Positions 11,411 to 21,690 of a DNA stretch of 64,000 nt are shown here, piece after piece. The position numbers were made by a program, and so were the translations under genes. This stretch comes from Agrypnia vestita (Eukaryota > Arthropoda > Insecta > Trichoptera > Phryganeidae), in assembly GCA_016648135.1 (NCBI GenBank), contig JADDOH010000133.1, forward strand, positions 62,001 to 126,000, read 5' to 3'. The notes under the pieces were generated by a model that was given only the letters and a program-made list of their open reading frames with translations, was not told where the DNA came from and searched no databases. Numbering within the stretch: the stretch's first letter is position 1; every line of letters begins with the position of its first letter.

Positions 11411-11697
11411 GGATATGGAACGGTTGACATTCCCGCGTATATGCCCGGAATTTAAAGACCTTTGTTATCACCGACAGAAGCCACCAAACTTTGATACAGT
11501 CGTCATTTTGGAAAATTGCAAGCTGATTTAAAACATGGATTAAATGAGGTATGCATGTACCAGGGAAAGAACCGATCTACAAAAATACGTCTTCATAACT
11601 ATGATCTGTGATCTATTGACTGATCTGTGATCTATTAAAAATATGTTTTTGTACCGATTTCAATTTTCCTCCTCTAAAAAGCACACCCTTTATCTAA

Positions 11698-11865
11698 GTA
11701 GTCAGAACGGTGTTTCATATCATCACACTGGCTTCCAATACAAAGAGCTCTTGGTTCGATTCTTTGTGAGGTCACAATAAATCTATGTAATTTATTCAAA
11801 CATGGGCTTTCGATTCAACAATTGGGACTCCTGGACTCTTGAAGGAATAAAAAAATATGATACGT
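11698..11865 (+). mobile_element. SINE family B, second copy
   Basis: Plus-strand copy of the unit at 5905-6068. The tRNA-like head is eroded (CACTGGCTTCCAATAC, then TTGGTTCGATTC). The body keeps GAGGTCACAATAAATCTATG, CATGGGCTTTCGATTCAACA and AATTGGGACTCCTGG. It ends in an A-rich tail near 11860. Confidence 0.7.
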
Positions 11866-11969
11866 GTTTCCCAGACATATCACTTTTCCTGCCAATAATA
11901 AATATCCCAGAAAGACATTTTATCAAAGAACAAAGTTACAAAAAAAAAAAACAGGGTTAATATTAAATG

Positions 11970-12050
11970 ACTTTTGAAAACACCCAGGAACGAAACTGGG
12001 AACCAAAATTGACAACTCCTAATAAAGATGACCACCGCCGCCGCGAGGAA
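11970..12050 (-). mobile_element. Eroded tRNA-like SINE head
   Basis: Minus strand shows GGTTCCCAGTTTCGTTCCTG, like a box B region of a tRNA T arm (CCCAG TTTCGTTC CTGGG). Upstream on the minus strand is GC-rich with a CGGCGGCGG run. Only the T-arm part is persuasive, so it may be a SINE fragment. Confidence 0.35.
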
Positions 12051-12059
12051 CAATATTAT

Positions 12060-12190
12060 ACTGGAATTGGATAAACTCGAGTCTCGTGGATTGACATCTA
12101 CCGGGTACAGGGTGGTTCGGCAGTCGGTCCGAGACAGATAAGTCCCGTCCGGATTCCGTCAACTACGCGAGCGGACAGTCTGACACTTTG
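12060..12190. other. GC-richer non-repetitive patch
   Basis: Contains CTACCGGGTACAGGGTGG and GGCAGTCGGTCCGAGACAG. I found no second copy in the window, no ORF and no known motif set. Confidence 0.25.
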
Positions 12191-12587
12191 GAAAAAAACT
12201 TCCTTTAAAAATCTTATTTGCCAATTTTTAAAAACACTAAAAGATATGTTTATTTAAGGCTCCATCAAAATTTAATTTAATGAAACTGGAATTATTAAAA
12301 GACATGGATGTAACACAATGAGATTGTAGCACGTCACATTTTTGGGCTACTGGGGACACTAACCTCTTCATCGCTGAGGAATCATACAAGACGTGAACAT
12401 ATGTGATTATAAATGTCTTCAGCTCTTTTTCAAAATTAGTTTGTTACAAATTTTAACAGAGGGAGGTAATATTTACTTATGTATTCACTTTTTGTATACA
12501 TATTATAATAATGCGGGTTAATTGCCATTTAGAATTTTTTACAAATAACTGCACAATTTAGTGGAAAATTTTAAATCGATTTTTGGT

Positions 12588-12990
12588 TTACAATGTTACA
12601 ATGGCAAAACTAACTCCGTGATAAATAAGAGATGGATGGAAACGAAAAAGGATTGAACTATGTTTTGGGAAAGGTAAAATTACTTTAGTCTGCATTTGAA
12701 GATAGTTTTGGTCTATAAGTAATGATGTGACGTATGTACATACATAATTGATTCCACAGCCTAGCTGACTGAACGAATGGGTAGCTGAAGAATTTAGTAT
12801 TATGAATGGGGATGGATATTGAAGTAGCGTCAGCTGAACGAAGTACAAGGCCATTATTAGATAGTAAGTTGAATTCAGATTTCAGGTACTGAAGTGAGTG
12901 AAGATTAAAAAGACTATTATTATAATATAGAAATAAAACATGCTCTTTATCACAGTATACTAAGAACAGTACAATTTCTTCATACAAACT
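12588..12990 (-). pseudogene. CR1/Jockey-like LINE RT C-terminus
   Basis: The minus-strand 100-codon frame 12685-12987 reads EFNLLSNNGLVLRSAD, then ISIPIHNTKFFSYPFVQSAR followed by LWNQL and IRHIITYRP. This matches the C-terminal end of CR1/Jockey-type reverse transcriptases (R.....L.IP..RT.....SF...A.RLWN.LP..IR). A +1 shift continues it to 12588 (KVILPFPKHSSILFRF). It is truncated and broken. It is a different family from the LINE pieces at 23.3 and 51.6 kb. Confidence 0.7.
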
Positions 12991-13489
12991 GACAGCTACC
13001 CATTAGAATGTGTGCGTGTGTGCTCAGCGCCGTGTACGCACGCACTGTGACGCACACATTGACATAGAATATGGGGGCACAAGGCGGCGGCAGTAAGGGC
13101 CGTGCCTTCGGTGCCATTCGCGCTCGCAGCCGCCGCTTTAGAAAAAAAATGCGCTTCCTGAAAAAATGTCTTTTTTATGTTTGTGGTGCTTTACTAAAAA
13201 GGTGTGTTGATTATCACAAAGACTGTGAGTTTTTAAAAGTCTACTTTGATGTTAATCAGCGTTCTTGTAATTTAAGTGCAGAAACTAGGTATTCTCATTA
13301 CAAAAATTATGCGACATAAACATCGAAATTTACTCATGACTTTGTTGCCAATATAGAGAGGATGGAGCAGGTCTTTCGCAAAGAGTTCGAAAAGGACCTC
13401 ATAAACATTAAAATCGGCACATCAATTTTTGAACAATTAAAAGAAATTGAATTTTATTCGGGTTTAGTGTCTACCTTATGCGTCGGAAT

Positions 13490-13526
13490 CTCAGACGCTA
13501 CGAGTTAAAAGAAAAGGAGTAAAAAT
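13490..13526 (+). mobile_element. Right end of TIR element family D
   Basis: ACGAGTTAAAAGAAAAGGAG followed by TAAAAATAA matches the right terminus of the elements at 8069-8606 and 44024-44580. The rest of the element is absent or diverged beyond recognition to the left. Confidence 0.6.
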
Positions 13527-13529
13527 AAA

Positions 13530-14135
13530 GTGACAACCCTAGCGTCAACGCAAGAGTAGACTAATAACTCGCCGACAGGCCGGAGATAAACTACTGTTCT
13601 GGGTATACTGTGACATTATGGCGTCATCGGATTTAAGTTCTTAATCTGCGTAAGGAGTAAATACCGTAAAATATCTTAATCTTCATCAATTAAGACATCT
13701 TCACTTTTTACAATATAAGCTTAAACTTATTAAAGAAATGTATTATGACGTCATTTAAATGTCATATTCAAAACACAAAACATCGCAGAGAAATCAGCGG
13801 ACAATTACACATCAACGAAAAAACACATTTTTTTTAGTTTTTATTTATTACTAGCTGTAACCCGTCAAAAACGGTACTTTTACATGTTGGTTCTTAAAGA
13901 AAAATTATTTATTTATTTATAAAAAAATACCGTGAAGAAAAAGAAAAGAAAAATAAAAAATTTCGCAAAAAAATATATGTATTTTTACGTAAAAAAACAA
14001 TTTTTATAACAGAAGTTACGGACGTTACACTAAGTTACGGGGACAAACAAAAAGACCGTCAGATGGACGGGCGGACAGACAGACAACGAAATTATTATAA
14101 TTGGGATAGTCGTATAATACTCTTCTCTACTTCGT
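13530..14135. other. AT-rich stretch with mobile-element debris
   Basis: 13850-14080 contains GACGGGCGGACAGACAGAC, a phrase common at the ends of insect non-autonomous elements. No ORF or second copy could be assigned. Confidence 0.35.
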
Positions 14136-14139
14136 TTTC

Positions 14140-14170
14140 TGCCTAACCTAACATAACCTAATCTAAACTT
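14140..14170. repeat. Degenerate TTAGG-type repeats
   Basis: CCTAACCTAACATAACCTAA is five or so imperfect units of CCTAA, the insect telomere repeat TTAGG read on the other strand. Such interstitial patches are common in insect DNA. It is too short to imply telomere proximity. Confidence 0.45.
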
Positions 14171-14229
14171 ACCTAGCCCAATAAAACAGAAAAAAGATGT
14201 TTGGGACTGCGCGTTTAATTGCACGGTTT

Positions 14230-14560
14230 TTCGGCCAATACATTTTACGACCTGAAATCATCTTGGACCTCGAAAGGGATTGACCATTTGTACGGGGTGC
14301 AAATAGTTTACAACTTCGGGCTTGATTTGTGAGGACCGCAGCGGCGGGAGGTATTTTCTGCGAAACTGTAATGCGCCCATTCGCTGGAGACAGTGTTTCC
14401 CGGGGCCGGAGTGTGTGGCCACAGAATGGCGCCATTTCGGGGAGTCGGATTGAAATACAAGAGCGATTGTTTCCGAGGGTCAAACCGCTCTCTCGGTTTA
14501 TCGCGAATTGAAGAATGTAAGTCTGGAAATTTGACATTTGCGAAGAGTCTACTGCTGGGG
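14230..14560. promoter_or_regulatory. Non-repetitive GC-richer island 1
   Basis: About 330 bp with balanced base composition, no second copy in the window and high sequence complexity (for example GACAGTGTTTCCCGGGGCCG and GGTTTATCGCGAATTG). It carries overlapping frames on both strands (131 codons on minus at 14169-14564), which is expected of GC-richer DNA and not evidence of a gene. It is most simply a conserved noncoding or enhancer-like element, by inference only. Confidence 0.35.
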
Positions 14561-14908
14561 ACAAATGCTTACATTATTATGTGATACGACGGTATATGCA
14601 AAGCACAAAGGTGGTATGTCCAAAATACAAAATTATTAAAAATATATTTGCATACGGTGCATATCATCATTGAAAAAATATTAAAAACAGAGAGACAACT
14701 TTACAGTTTAAACAGTGTTAAAAAAGTACTCAAGAAAGAAAGCAAACTAACAATCACAAAGGTATTACACATTTTAAAATAACTCTAAAAAATTGCATTA
14801 TGTAAATATTTTAAAATTTATTTCAAATATCTAAACCTATCGAAACCCCTCGAACGGTCCACATGATTCCGGAAGCAGCGAGAAAGCGACATGAATATGC
14901 GTTTATAT

Positions 14909-14959
14909 TATAAAAGCAAGGGCGTTCTGCTGAGCAGATGACAGTTATTTCTGTCAGTC
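14909..14959 (+). promoter_or_regulatory. TATA plus initiator core promoter candidate
   Basis: TATAAAA at 14909-14915 is followed 34 bp later by ACAGTT (A at 14943) and then TCAGTC at 14954-14959. The spacing of TATA to the first initiator fits an arthropod Pol II promoter. The downstream 150 bp is less AT-rich and resembles a 5' UTR (CAGTGTATGAGAGACAAG). A GTGAGT at about 15089 could be a splice donor. No coding exon follows that I can name. Confidence 0.45.
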
Positions 14960-15661
14960 CATACATCTGTACCAGTAAATCAAGAAAGTACCTACTGGCA
15001 AGCGAGAAGTTTTCTAATGCGAACCTGAGTGATCTAAGCAACGTGCATCAGTGTATGAGAGACAAGTTATTCAGGAATGATAATTAGTGTGAGTTACGAA
15101 ATTAAGTGTGAATTTAAAAACAATGCTCCGATAAAATTCGTGTCGATGTTAATATGCATTATTGTTTTCATTTAGCGCTATAAAGCCTGAGAATAAAGCT
15201 TTTTATTACGTTGTTCCAAAAACAATGGGTTATCTTTACCTTCCGATTCAATGAAACATACCCTATATAAACTTAAGCAATCAAAGTAAGAACCATTACT
15301 TCCACGAATTTTCGCCAACGAACTCCAAAATTTTTATGCCTAAGAATAAAATTTAGGCGGATTAGAATCCAAGGATTATTTAAAAATATATTCTTCGCTT
15401 TTCAGATTTTTTCTTATTGCTGAAAAGAATGAAACATTACAGTTTTCTTGAAGCAAGAGAAATCGTCTTCGGATAATTGGTTCCATTCGCACCATTCGTT
15501 CAGAAGTGGTTCTTTCACCTCAATCTTGGTTGAAATTGAGTGCTGTTTTAAGATGCATTGTGTCCAATCATAAATTATTGCTAAAAAAATTCAGAACTAT
15601 TCATAGAAGAATTGGTAACTAAAATCATATAAATAAGTATTATAGGTGGTATACCCATTTT

Positions 15662-15686
15662 TGATAATGGCCTAACAAGCCGAAAC
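15662..15686 (+). mobile_element. Weak Penelope-type terminal motif
   Basis: TGATAAT, GGC and GCC around a 7-base loop, then GAAACAGCTG. It has the layout of the other PLE terminal motifs but only a 3-bp stem, so assignment is weak. Confidence 0.3.
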
Positions 15687-15969
15687 AGCTGTCATGTTTA
15701 AAATAATATTTTACGCAAACACGAAAAATTAAATAATAATATTATAATAAAAAATAAAATACCTGGGATAAAGATTATGGGAGAAAAAAGATGATGAATT
15801 GTAACTGTATTTTTGGTTATATTTTAATACGTGAATTCTGTAGACGCACTTTTAACATTTCCTTTTTTTCTTAGAAATAATTTATACATACTTTTGTTTT
15901 AGCTTATTTACTTTTAGCTTAACATGAAAAACGGTGTACGAGCACGGCAAGTATCGTGAAAAATTCTAA

Positions 15970-16450
15970 TTTATTTAGGCATCTCCATCTCCTACATCGC
16001 CTTGGTCTTCTCCATCACCTAAATCTCCTGCATCGCCACCATCTGAATCTTTCTGAATCTGTCAATATAAGATCCTCCAACTACACACATATACCTACAC
16101 ACTTACTGTCATTACACAAATTTTACCTCTTTTCTCTCACACATTTTAGTCGCGCAACATTATATAATTAACAATAAAAAATATCATGATAGCACGTAAT
16201 AGGTAAACGAGTTTTTATGCAAACAATTAATATCACAATTAATAGCACACGGTACACTATGTGCTGACCTTCTTATAAAAAATTCTCTCACATATCCTCA
16301 AACTCCTCCATTTCCTACATCTCCTACATCTCTTTCATTTCCTACATATCCTCTGTCTTCTCCATCTTATCCATCTCCTCATTTTCCTCTACTTCCTCTG
16401 TCTCCATTATCTCCCCGTCTCATCCATCTTTCACATTTCTTCCATGTCTA
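15970..16450 (+). repeat. Pyrimidine-rich imperfect microsatellite
   Basis: Two blocks (15975-16045 and 16290-16450) of imperfect TCCTACATC, TCCTCCATC and TCTCCATC units. The plus strand is nearly all pyrimidine plus A. The His/Leu-rich 71-codon frame at 15956-16171 is a by-product. The 240 bp between is ordinary AT-rich sequence. Confidence 0.6.
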
Positions 16451-16578
16451 ACATATCCAGCGCCTGCTTCAATTTACAAACAAAAATGAATCAGAGCTTA
16501 CAAAAAAATTATCGTCGACAGGAACTTTTTATTCCAAAATGATAAATTTAACTAAGAAATTAAAAATGATGATGATCA

Positions 16579-16692
16579 TATAATAAAAACTGACTTCGTC
16601 CGAACTGAAAAACAAATCCTGATTTGTTTAGTTTGTTTAGATTATTATTATATATTTTTTCGTTCGGCCCAGAGATAAGAGTTTTTATTATA
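16579..16692. mobile_element. 114-bp mini TIR element
   Basis: TATAATAAAAACT at 16579-16591 is inverted at 16680-16692 (AGTTTTTATTATA). Just inside, CGTCCGAAC pairs with GTTCGGCCC. The unit stops one base before the perfect palindrome at 16694-16749. Too small to code; possibly a MITE. Confidence 0.55.
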
Positions 16693-16693
16693 C

Positions 16694-16749
16694 CATCACA
16701 ATCATTGCACTGCTATATACGAATATATAGCAGTGCAATGATTGTGATG
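16694..16749. repeat. Perfect 26-bp-arm palindrome
   Basis: The arm CATCACAATCATTGCACTGC plus TATATA (16694-16719) is exactly inverted at 16724-16749 around a CGAA loop. A perfect palindrome of 56 bp in decayed DNA implies recent origin, selection for pairing, or an assembly foldback. The RNA would form a 26-bp hairpin. Confidence 0.85.
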
Positions 16750-17115
16750 TTCCAGTTCTCTCAGAATCCAGTTCGAACATGAAATTGTATAGCTTTCATA
16801 AAAAAATGTTTTTTTCAATTCAAGAAATTTAAAAAGAAAGGTAAATTTGTTTGCAGCGTACATATTGATATTTCAGTTCGATATTTTACAAAGACGTGCT
16901 GCCTCTGTAGGAGATAAAATCTCATGCTTAAAGCTGTAGATCTTTGCATTTTAAAACATAAATAAGCTTTGAAATAAAGCATGAAGTGTAATGTACAGTA
17001 CAAGGCTAATAAATAATATGTATTTATTATTCAAGATTACGATATTTATGTGAATTTATTTTTCACCATATAAGGAGATGTAGAGGCAATCGTTTATCTT
17101 TTTCGTACTCCAAAT

Positions 17116-17313
17116 ATGGATTCTAACATTTGCTATGATGAATTCATCATTGATGATGACGTAGATTTCAAAATCGAAATCAAAAGATCAGCCCCTAATA
17201 ATCCGATTCCAAGTACAGACGCAGTAAATGAACATATTAATTTAACTAACAATAACGGAATTTACAACAACAATGGAAGAATTACCAGGTCGCAAAGTAA
17301 ATTCAGCAATTAG
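17116..17313 (+). CDS. Hypothetical 65-aa frame beside a Penelope-type end
   Basis: An ATG frame reading MDSNICYDEFIIDDDVDFKI and ending GRITRSQSKFSN. It is acidic at the N-terminus, asparagine-rich in the middle, then basic. Its composition is less skewed than chance frames in this window. I do not recognise a domain. It stops about 60 bp before the PLE terminal palindrome at 17375, so it may be a remnant of that element's 5' coding part (inference). No splice sites or second copy seen. It could also be a chance ORF. Confidence 0.3.
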   Translation: MDSNICYDEFIIDDDVDFKIEIKRSAPNNPIPSTDAVNEHINLTNNNGIYNNNGRITRSQSKFSN

Positions 17314-17374
17314 CTTCGCATTAGGCTTCACTTGGATCTCGACTTCTGGAGTGAAGGGGTGTGCTTACCATCAA

Positions 17375-17538
17375 TTCAAAACAGAACTCGAAATACAAGG
17401 CAAAAAATTCCTTTGAAAATGGCCAGTGCTATCTGTCCGAAACGTTGGGTACATAATAACAGTCTTTCTCAAGACTACAATACGCGGGTTATCCTAGAAA
17501 ATAATCTTTCATCTTTTACCAGCGAAAATTTTAATATT

Positions 17539-17574
<36 letters not shown>

Positions 17575-17732
17575 ATAATAAATAAATTAAAAATATAAAT
17601 AACACATAGGATTTCTAGGATAACCCGCGTAGTCTTGAGAAAGACTGTTATTATGTACCCAACGTTTCGGACAGATAGCACTGGCCATTTTCAAAGGGAT
17701 TTTTCGCCTTGTATTTCGAGTTCTGTTTTGAA
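17375..17732. mobile_element. Penelope-type terminal palindrome 1
   Basis: A ~126-bp arm at 17375-17500 is inverted at 17611-17732 with a few mismatches, separated by a (TA)n-containing spacer (17541-17575). Each arm holds TGTCCGAAACGTTGGGTAC preceded by a GG.CAG/CTG.CC stem, i.e. the GAAAC hairpin motif at 17411-17443 (+) and 17664-17696 (-). Head-to-head terminal repeats fit the inverted long terminal repeats seen in Penelope-like elements. No reverse transcriptase is present between the arms. Confidence 0.7.
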
Positions 17733-17816
17733 GTATATTTGTTTTAACGTTATATTTATCGCATATTAGTTACTTTTTTCTTCTTATATACATTTATGTA
17801 CTATAAAATAAATATT

Positions 17817-17842
17817 TATATATATATATATATATATATTTA
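17817..17842. repeat. TA microsatellite
   Basis: A run of alternating TA, one of two near the palindrome at 17375-17732. Confidence 0.7.
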
Positions 17843-18109
17843 TTTTACACACCTAAAATAAAACATGTTTTATAATAACAAACCAACAAATTAATAGATA
17901 TAAAACATATTTAGAAGGAACATATTATCATTAAAACACTTTAAAATAAATGAAACTATATCAATAAAAATTAGTATGCTACAAAAAATTATGTACCCAT
18001 TATCGAACTGTATAATAAATTAAAATAATTTATCAAACCAAAACAACTTTCAAACTCTGAAATTTCGCCGTCATAACAAAAAACATGTTTTCCCGGATAT
18101 TCTCACGCT

Positions 18110-18480
18110 AATGTCGAATCGTGCCAAGTATGCACTCGGCTAATACCCGGCCCACCAAAATAAGCGAACATTCAGATTTACAAGCGAAATTATCGGCTCC
18201 GAAATGGAATCTCGCCGGCTCCGTAGAATGGCCGAGCCGTGCTAAGGACGGTGAAGTTTGTACGCATTGTATTCATTTAACAGCGATTTACGATTAAACG
18301 GAGAGCATATAAACTGCTGATCCAAGTTCGCAAACAAAGCGAGGCTGGAATTCTTTTAAACTTGGACCGAAAACATTTTCCGAAATCAGGGCCCTTCGCC
18401 TTCATCAATCACAAAACTTTACAGCGAAACAAAGAGCCTATTTCTTACTGATGGGGTAGTCGCCGCCGGGGCTGTTTCGG
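18110..18480. promoter_or_regulatory. Non-repetitive GC-richer island 2
   Basis: About 370 bp of complex, balanced sequence with no second copy (CGCCGGCTCCGTAGAATGGC; AACAGCGATTTACGATTAAA). Both strands lack an ORF of interest. It shares an isolated ACGCTAATGT.GAATCGTGCC phrase (near 18108) with 20261-20283. Enhancer-like by inference only. Confidence 0.3.
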
Positions 18481-18589
18481 GAACTCGGGCCTGGAGGTGT
18501 TTATGCTTTGAGATATTTTTTGACTGGCTTTTTGGCGTGTTTTCAATTTCGGGCAGTTTTTAGTGCAAAATTATTTTTTATTATTCATT

Positions 18590-18850
18590 CCGTTGAAGGG
18601 TTGGGAAATGGGACGCACCACAGACCCAGGACCGTTCTACGAACAAAGACTTCCGTATCGGCCCTACAGCTTCGCCATCCAGTTCGGCTTTGTTTTAATG
18701 CTAAAGCAATTTCCTCGCTACGCCATTGACGTACCACTTCACTGTAGGTGCGATAGGAAAAACAATTTATTCAAAGAAAATAACAATACATAATGATAAA
18801 ATTACAGATAATTAACAAAATATAAACAAAAAGCAGAGACATACAAGGAG
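18590..18850 (-). mobile_element. Repeat family E, copy 1
   Basis: Same family as 37440-37745. Minus strand shares GGGCCGATACGG, GTCTGTGGTG, a GGCGTAGCGAGG motif, and ends in a 3'-UTR-like AT-rich tail with GAATAAATTG. Both copies stay open in one minus frame: here TGWRSCRADTEVFVRRTVLG, there TGWRRYRADTGAFARKTALG. This suggests old coding sequence. I do not recognise the protein, and the 3'-UTR-like end hints at a retroelement. Confidence 0.6.
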
Positions 18851-19005
18851 AAGAAAATAGCAGGGCATCAGAATATCAAACATCAGAAAATAACAAAGCA
18901 TGATACAAACAATAAAAAGGTACAACAAAATACATATATAAATGCAAAGGAAAAATAATATATATTCTTTTTCACACGAAGCAAACACATTGTGGTGCGA
19001 CATAA

Positions 19006-19236
19006 TATCTTTAAATAAAATAACTTTTTGTTTAACACCACTTTATTGAGTTAAAACCAACTAGTTTCGACTCACAACTGAGTCTTCATCAGGGTTCAGA
19101 TATTAACTGTTAATATTAGTTATATCTATTATAGTTAATATCTGAACCCTGATGAAGACTCAGTTGTGAGTCGAAACTAGTTGGTTTTAACTCAATAAAG
19201 TGGTATTAAACAAAAAGTTATTTTATTTAAAGATAA
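19006..19236. mobile_element. Penelope-type terminal palindrome 2
   Basis: Nearly perfect ~105-bp arms (19006-19113 and 19128-19236) around a short AT spacer. Each arm contains CTGATGAAGACTCAGTTG followed by TGAGTCGAAACTAG: the exact CTGATGA and GAAAC boxes with a perfect GACTCA/TGAGTC stem (19064-19092 minus, 19149-19177 plus). A hairpin (AGTT/AACT) and CAATAAAGTGGT follow. The same terminal unit is at 45270-45360 beside a PLE coding remnant, which ties this palindrome to that family. Confidence 0.8.
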
Positions 19237-19255
19237 TATATATTCATAGCACTGT

Positions 19256-19525
19256 ACATTCATCCGCTGATATTTCATTGCATTGTATATTCATCCGCTG
19301 ATATTTCATTTGAAATATTCGATGCTCATCACTTTACATTCATCCGCTGATATTTCAATGAAAATATTCATTGTACATTCATCAGCTGATATTTATTGCA
19401 AATATTCATTGCATTTTACATTTATCCACTGACATTTCATTAAAAAAATCCCTTGCATTGTACATTCATCTGCTGATATTTCAATAAAAATATTCATTGC
19501 ATTTTACGTACATTGCACTGTACAC
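19256..19525 (+). repeat. Minisatellite of six imperfect units
   Basis: ACATTCATCCGCTGATATTT-like units start at 19256, 19288, 19336, 19375, 19419 and 19462 with spacings of 32-48 bp. Linkers are variants of CAATGAAAATATTCATTGCA. Starts about 20 bp after the palindrome at 19006-19236. Confidence 0.8.
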
Positions 19526-19984
19526 AGATTTCGAAGATTCTACTTCCTTAATGGTGATCTCGTCTCTACCACTTATATAAAGCTCATATTGATTTTTAAC
19601 AATTTTTCTTATAAATTAGGCCGATACTATCCAGTAAGGATTTTAAAAATAAGTACTTTAATATTTTAGAGGTAGTTAATAATCCTTTAAAACTGTGTCC
19701 GTTAAAATAAAAATTCGTTGTATTAATATTTGATTATCTTATATTGAGTCATTTATATATTCTCCATAATGATCATGGTGAAAATTATGATTCAAGAAAC
19801 AGTATTCTAAATTGTGAAACCTATTTCGAGAACACTGTTTAATGCACACAATTCCTGAGAAAAATTACAAAAATTGATTAAGAACAAAGGTACCACCTAC
19901 ATTTGAAAATTGAATTTAAAATGGAGTTTAAATTTTCATTTCAAAATTTAAATGTGAGAGTTTTCGGTTTAACTTTAACTATTC

Positions 19985-20135
19985 CGATTGGAGCGGGGGA
20001 GGGGGAGGGGCGTGAGACCCATCTGTGAATAATTGATCCCTCTCTTTATCGTTGAAATCCCGAAATAGCGGACGGACGGTTATTGCCTTCAGTTATTGCA
20101 TTCACCGATGGGCAGTGTCGACCGTTATTGGGTGT
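19985..20135. promoter_or_regulatory. Non-repetitive island 3 with three GTTATTG motifs
   Basis: A G-rich run (GGAGCGGGGGAGGGGGAGGG) is followed by sequence with GGTTATTGCC, AGTTATTGCA and CGTTATTGGG within 70 bp. Otherwise unique in the window. Possible transcription-factor cluster; the factor is not identified. Confidence 0.25.
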
Positions 20136-20637
20136 AAAATAAACCCACAGAAGTTCTATACCATTTTTCATCTCAAAAATATTTTTGTTTGACGATTTGG
20201 AATCAAACAAAACTAAAAATAAAAAATAATTTGCATTAAAAGGGTATAAAAATGTATCAAACGCTAATGTTGAATCGTGCCAATGTAATTAGAACCGTAG
20301 TAACATGAAATTTGGGATATAAAAGCAAAGGCAGCAATACGTCGAGAAAATAGGTGAATAAATCAATGCCATAAACAGACTTACTTTAAACCCATCCAAG
20401 ATGGAGCTCGTATCTAATCCAGGAATCAATGTCTGTGAATGCTAAATCTGCAGTCAAGTTTTTGGGCGTGCACATCGATTCACATCTCCCTACGAGTACA
20501 TAAATAAATAAAATTGTCAGTGAATGCTTATATCTATATTTTTGATGTTTGTAGCGTTAACTTTGTGGTTGGACATAATTATTTAAGCGCCCTTGAGGTG
20601 AGTATTCGCGAGAACGGCGGTATATATATTATCCAAA

Positions 20638-20657
20638 TATTATTATTATTATTATTA
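20638..20657. repeat. TTA microsatellite
   Basis: Short run of TTATTA units inside the 107-codon frame at 20514-20837. That frame is low complexity and overlaps a PLE terminal motif, so I do not call it a gene. Confidence 0.6.
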
Positions 20658-20684
20658 ATTTTAATTAAACAAGTTAATTTTTTT

Positions 20685-20770
20685 ATTAACCACTTAACTA
20701 GTAATTCTATGTCTAACGGTTTCGATACCACTTTATCTTCATCGGGATTGGCACAAACTAACTATCCATT
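20685..20770 (-). mobile_element. Penelope-type end (minus)
   Basis: Minus strand: CCGATGAAGATAAAGTGGTA then TCGAAACCG, i.e. a CTGATGA variant, a GATA/TATC stem and GAAAC (20719-20745), followed downstream by TTAAGTGGTT. Close relatives lie at 53985-54045 and 60657-60685, all sharing the GGTAGA/GTTAGA and AAGTGGTTA tail. Confidence 0.6.
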
Positions 20771-21059
20771 ACATATTCAAGAAAACAAATCAATTTTTGA
20801 ACGGGGGCGTAGCTACGGTTATGGTGGGGGTAATTGAAGTGGATGCCGAAATGGGGAATATATCAAGTAACGGGGTACTCATAAAATTTATCTGGTTATT
20901 AATTATATTCAATGTTTATTCAATGTTTATATTGGCTTTAGTGTTCGATTTAGGGATCTACCTAGGAAAGTATTGTGGACTAACTCTGATACATCTTCTT
21001 CTGCTATTACTCCGTTATTATAATACATAGATATTACTCTGTTACATATTATATTTCAG

Positions 21060-21690
21060 AAGCTGAGAATATCTCTGTTGTAAGAATATATTTTTTTTAA
21101 ATTTGCCATCCATTTGATTTTGAAACAATATTATAAATTATTTTTTTTAACAATATTAAACTTCATTCTTAAAGTCCGATTGTATTCGATATTTTTTTGC
21201 AAAATATTTAATGATGGTTGCTTTAATAGAATTCTGTTGTGCTACTCGATGCAAAATTCACAGCAGTCTTAACCCACGAGACAAAGTAAAAATAAAAATG
21301 ACTTAATACCGATTACTAAAACTATACTTGGATATATATAAAACTATATATGTATATATAAAACTATATGTATTCTTATATACATGAAATATTACTCTAC
21401 TGAATTGTATAAAAGACTGCCAATAAAAATAAAAATGCAACGAAAAGGTAAAAAAAAAATTGTAAAATGGATAAAATGGCAATGAAAAAACAAAGAAAGG
21501 AACTGACGACGAATATTACTTAATAAAGAATAAAAATTAAATAATGAAGTAAACAATATTATTGTACACCATCCACAACTTGATACAAGATTATCCTAGT
21601 GAGGGGCACTATTATTTTTAAATTTATTCTTAGATTAGTTAAAACAATAATTGTTTATTTCCTAATGTAAACAGCATTAGATTTTATTTT
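21060..21690. other. AT-rich stretch, nothing recognised
   Basis: Contains a small tandem of TATATATAAAACTATAT near 21335-21370. No credible ORF or structure otherwise. Confidence 0.5.

Noticed and set aside
14140..14170. Telomere proximity
   Set aside because: Only a few degenerate CCTAA units; interstitial patches are common.
14169..14564. 131-codon minus frame as a gene
   Set aside because: Frames are open on both strands across the same GC-richer island; no domain, no splice support.
17375..17732. CRISPR-like or IS-like inverted repeat
   Set aside because: No regular repeat-spacer pattern or transposase; the arms carry the PLE-type GAAAC motif and the DNA is eukaryotic.
20514..20837. 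107-codon plus frame as a protein gene
   Set aside because: It includes a TTA microsatellite and a Penelope-type terminal motif read antisense; composition is leucine/isoleucine-rich low complexity.
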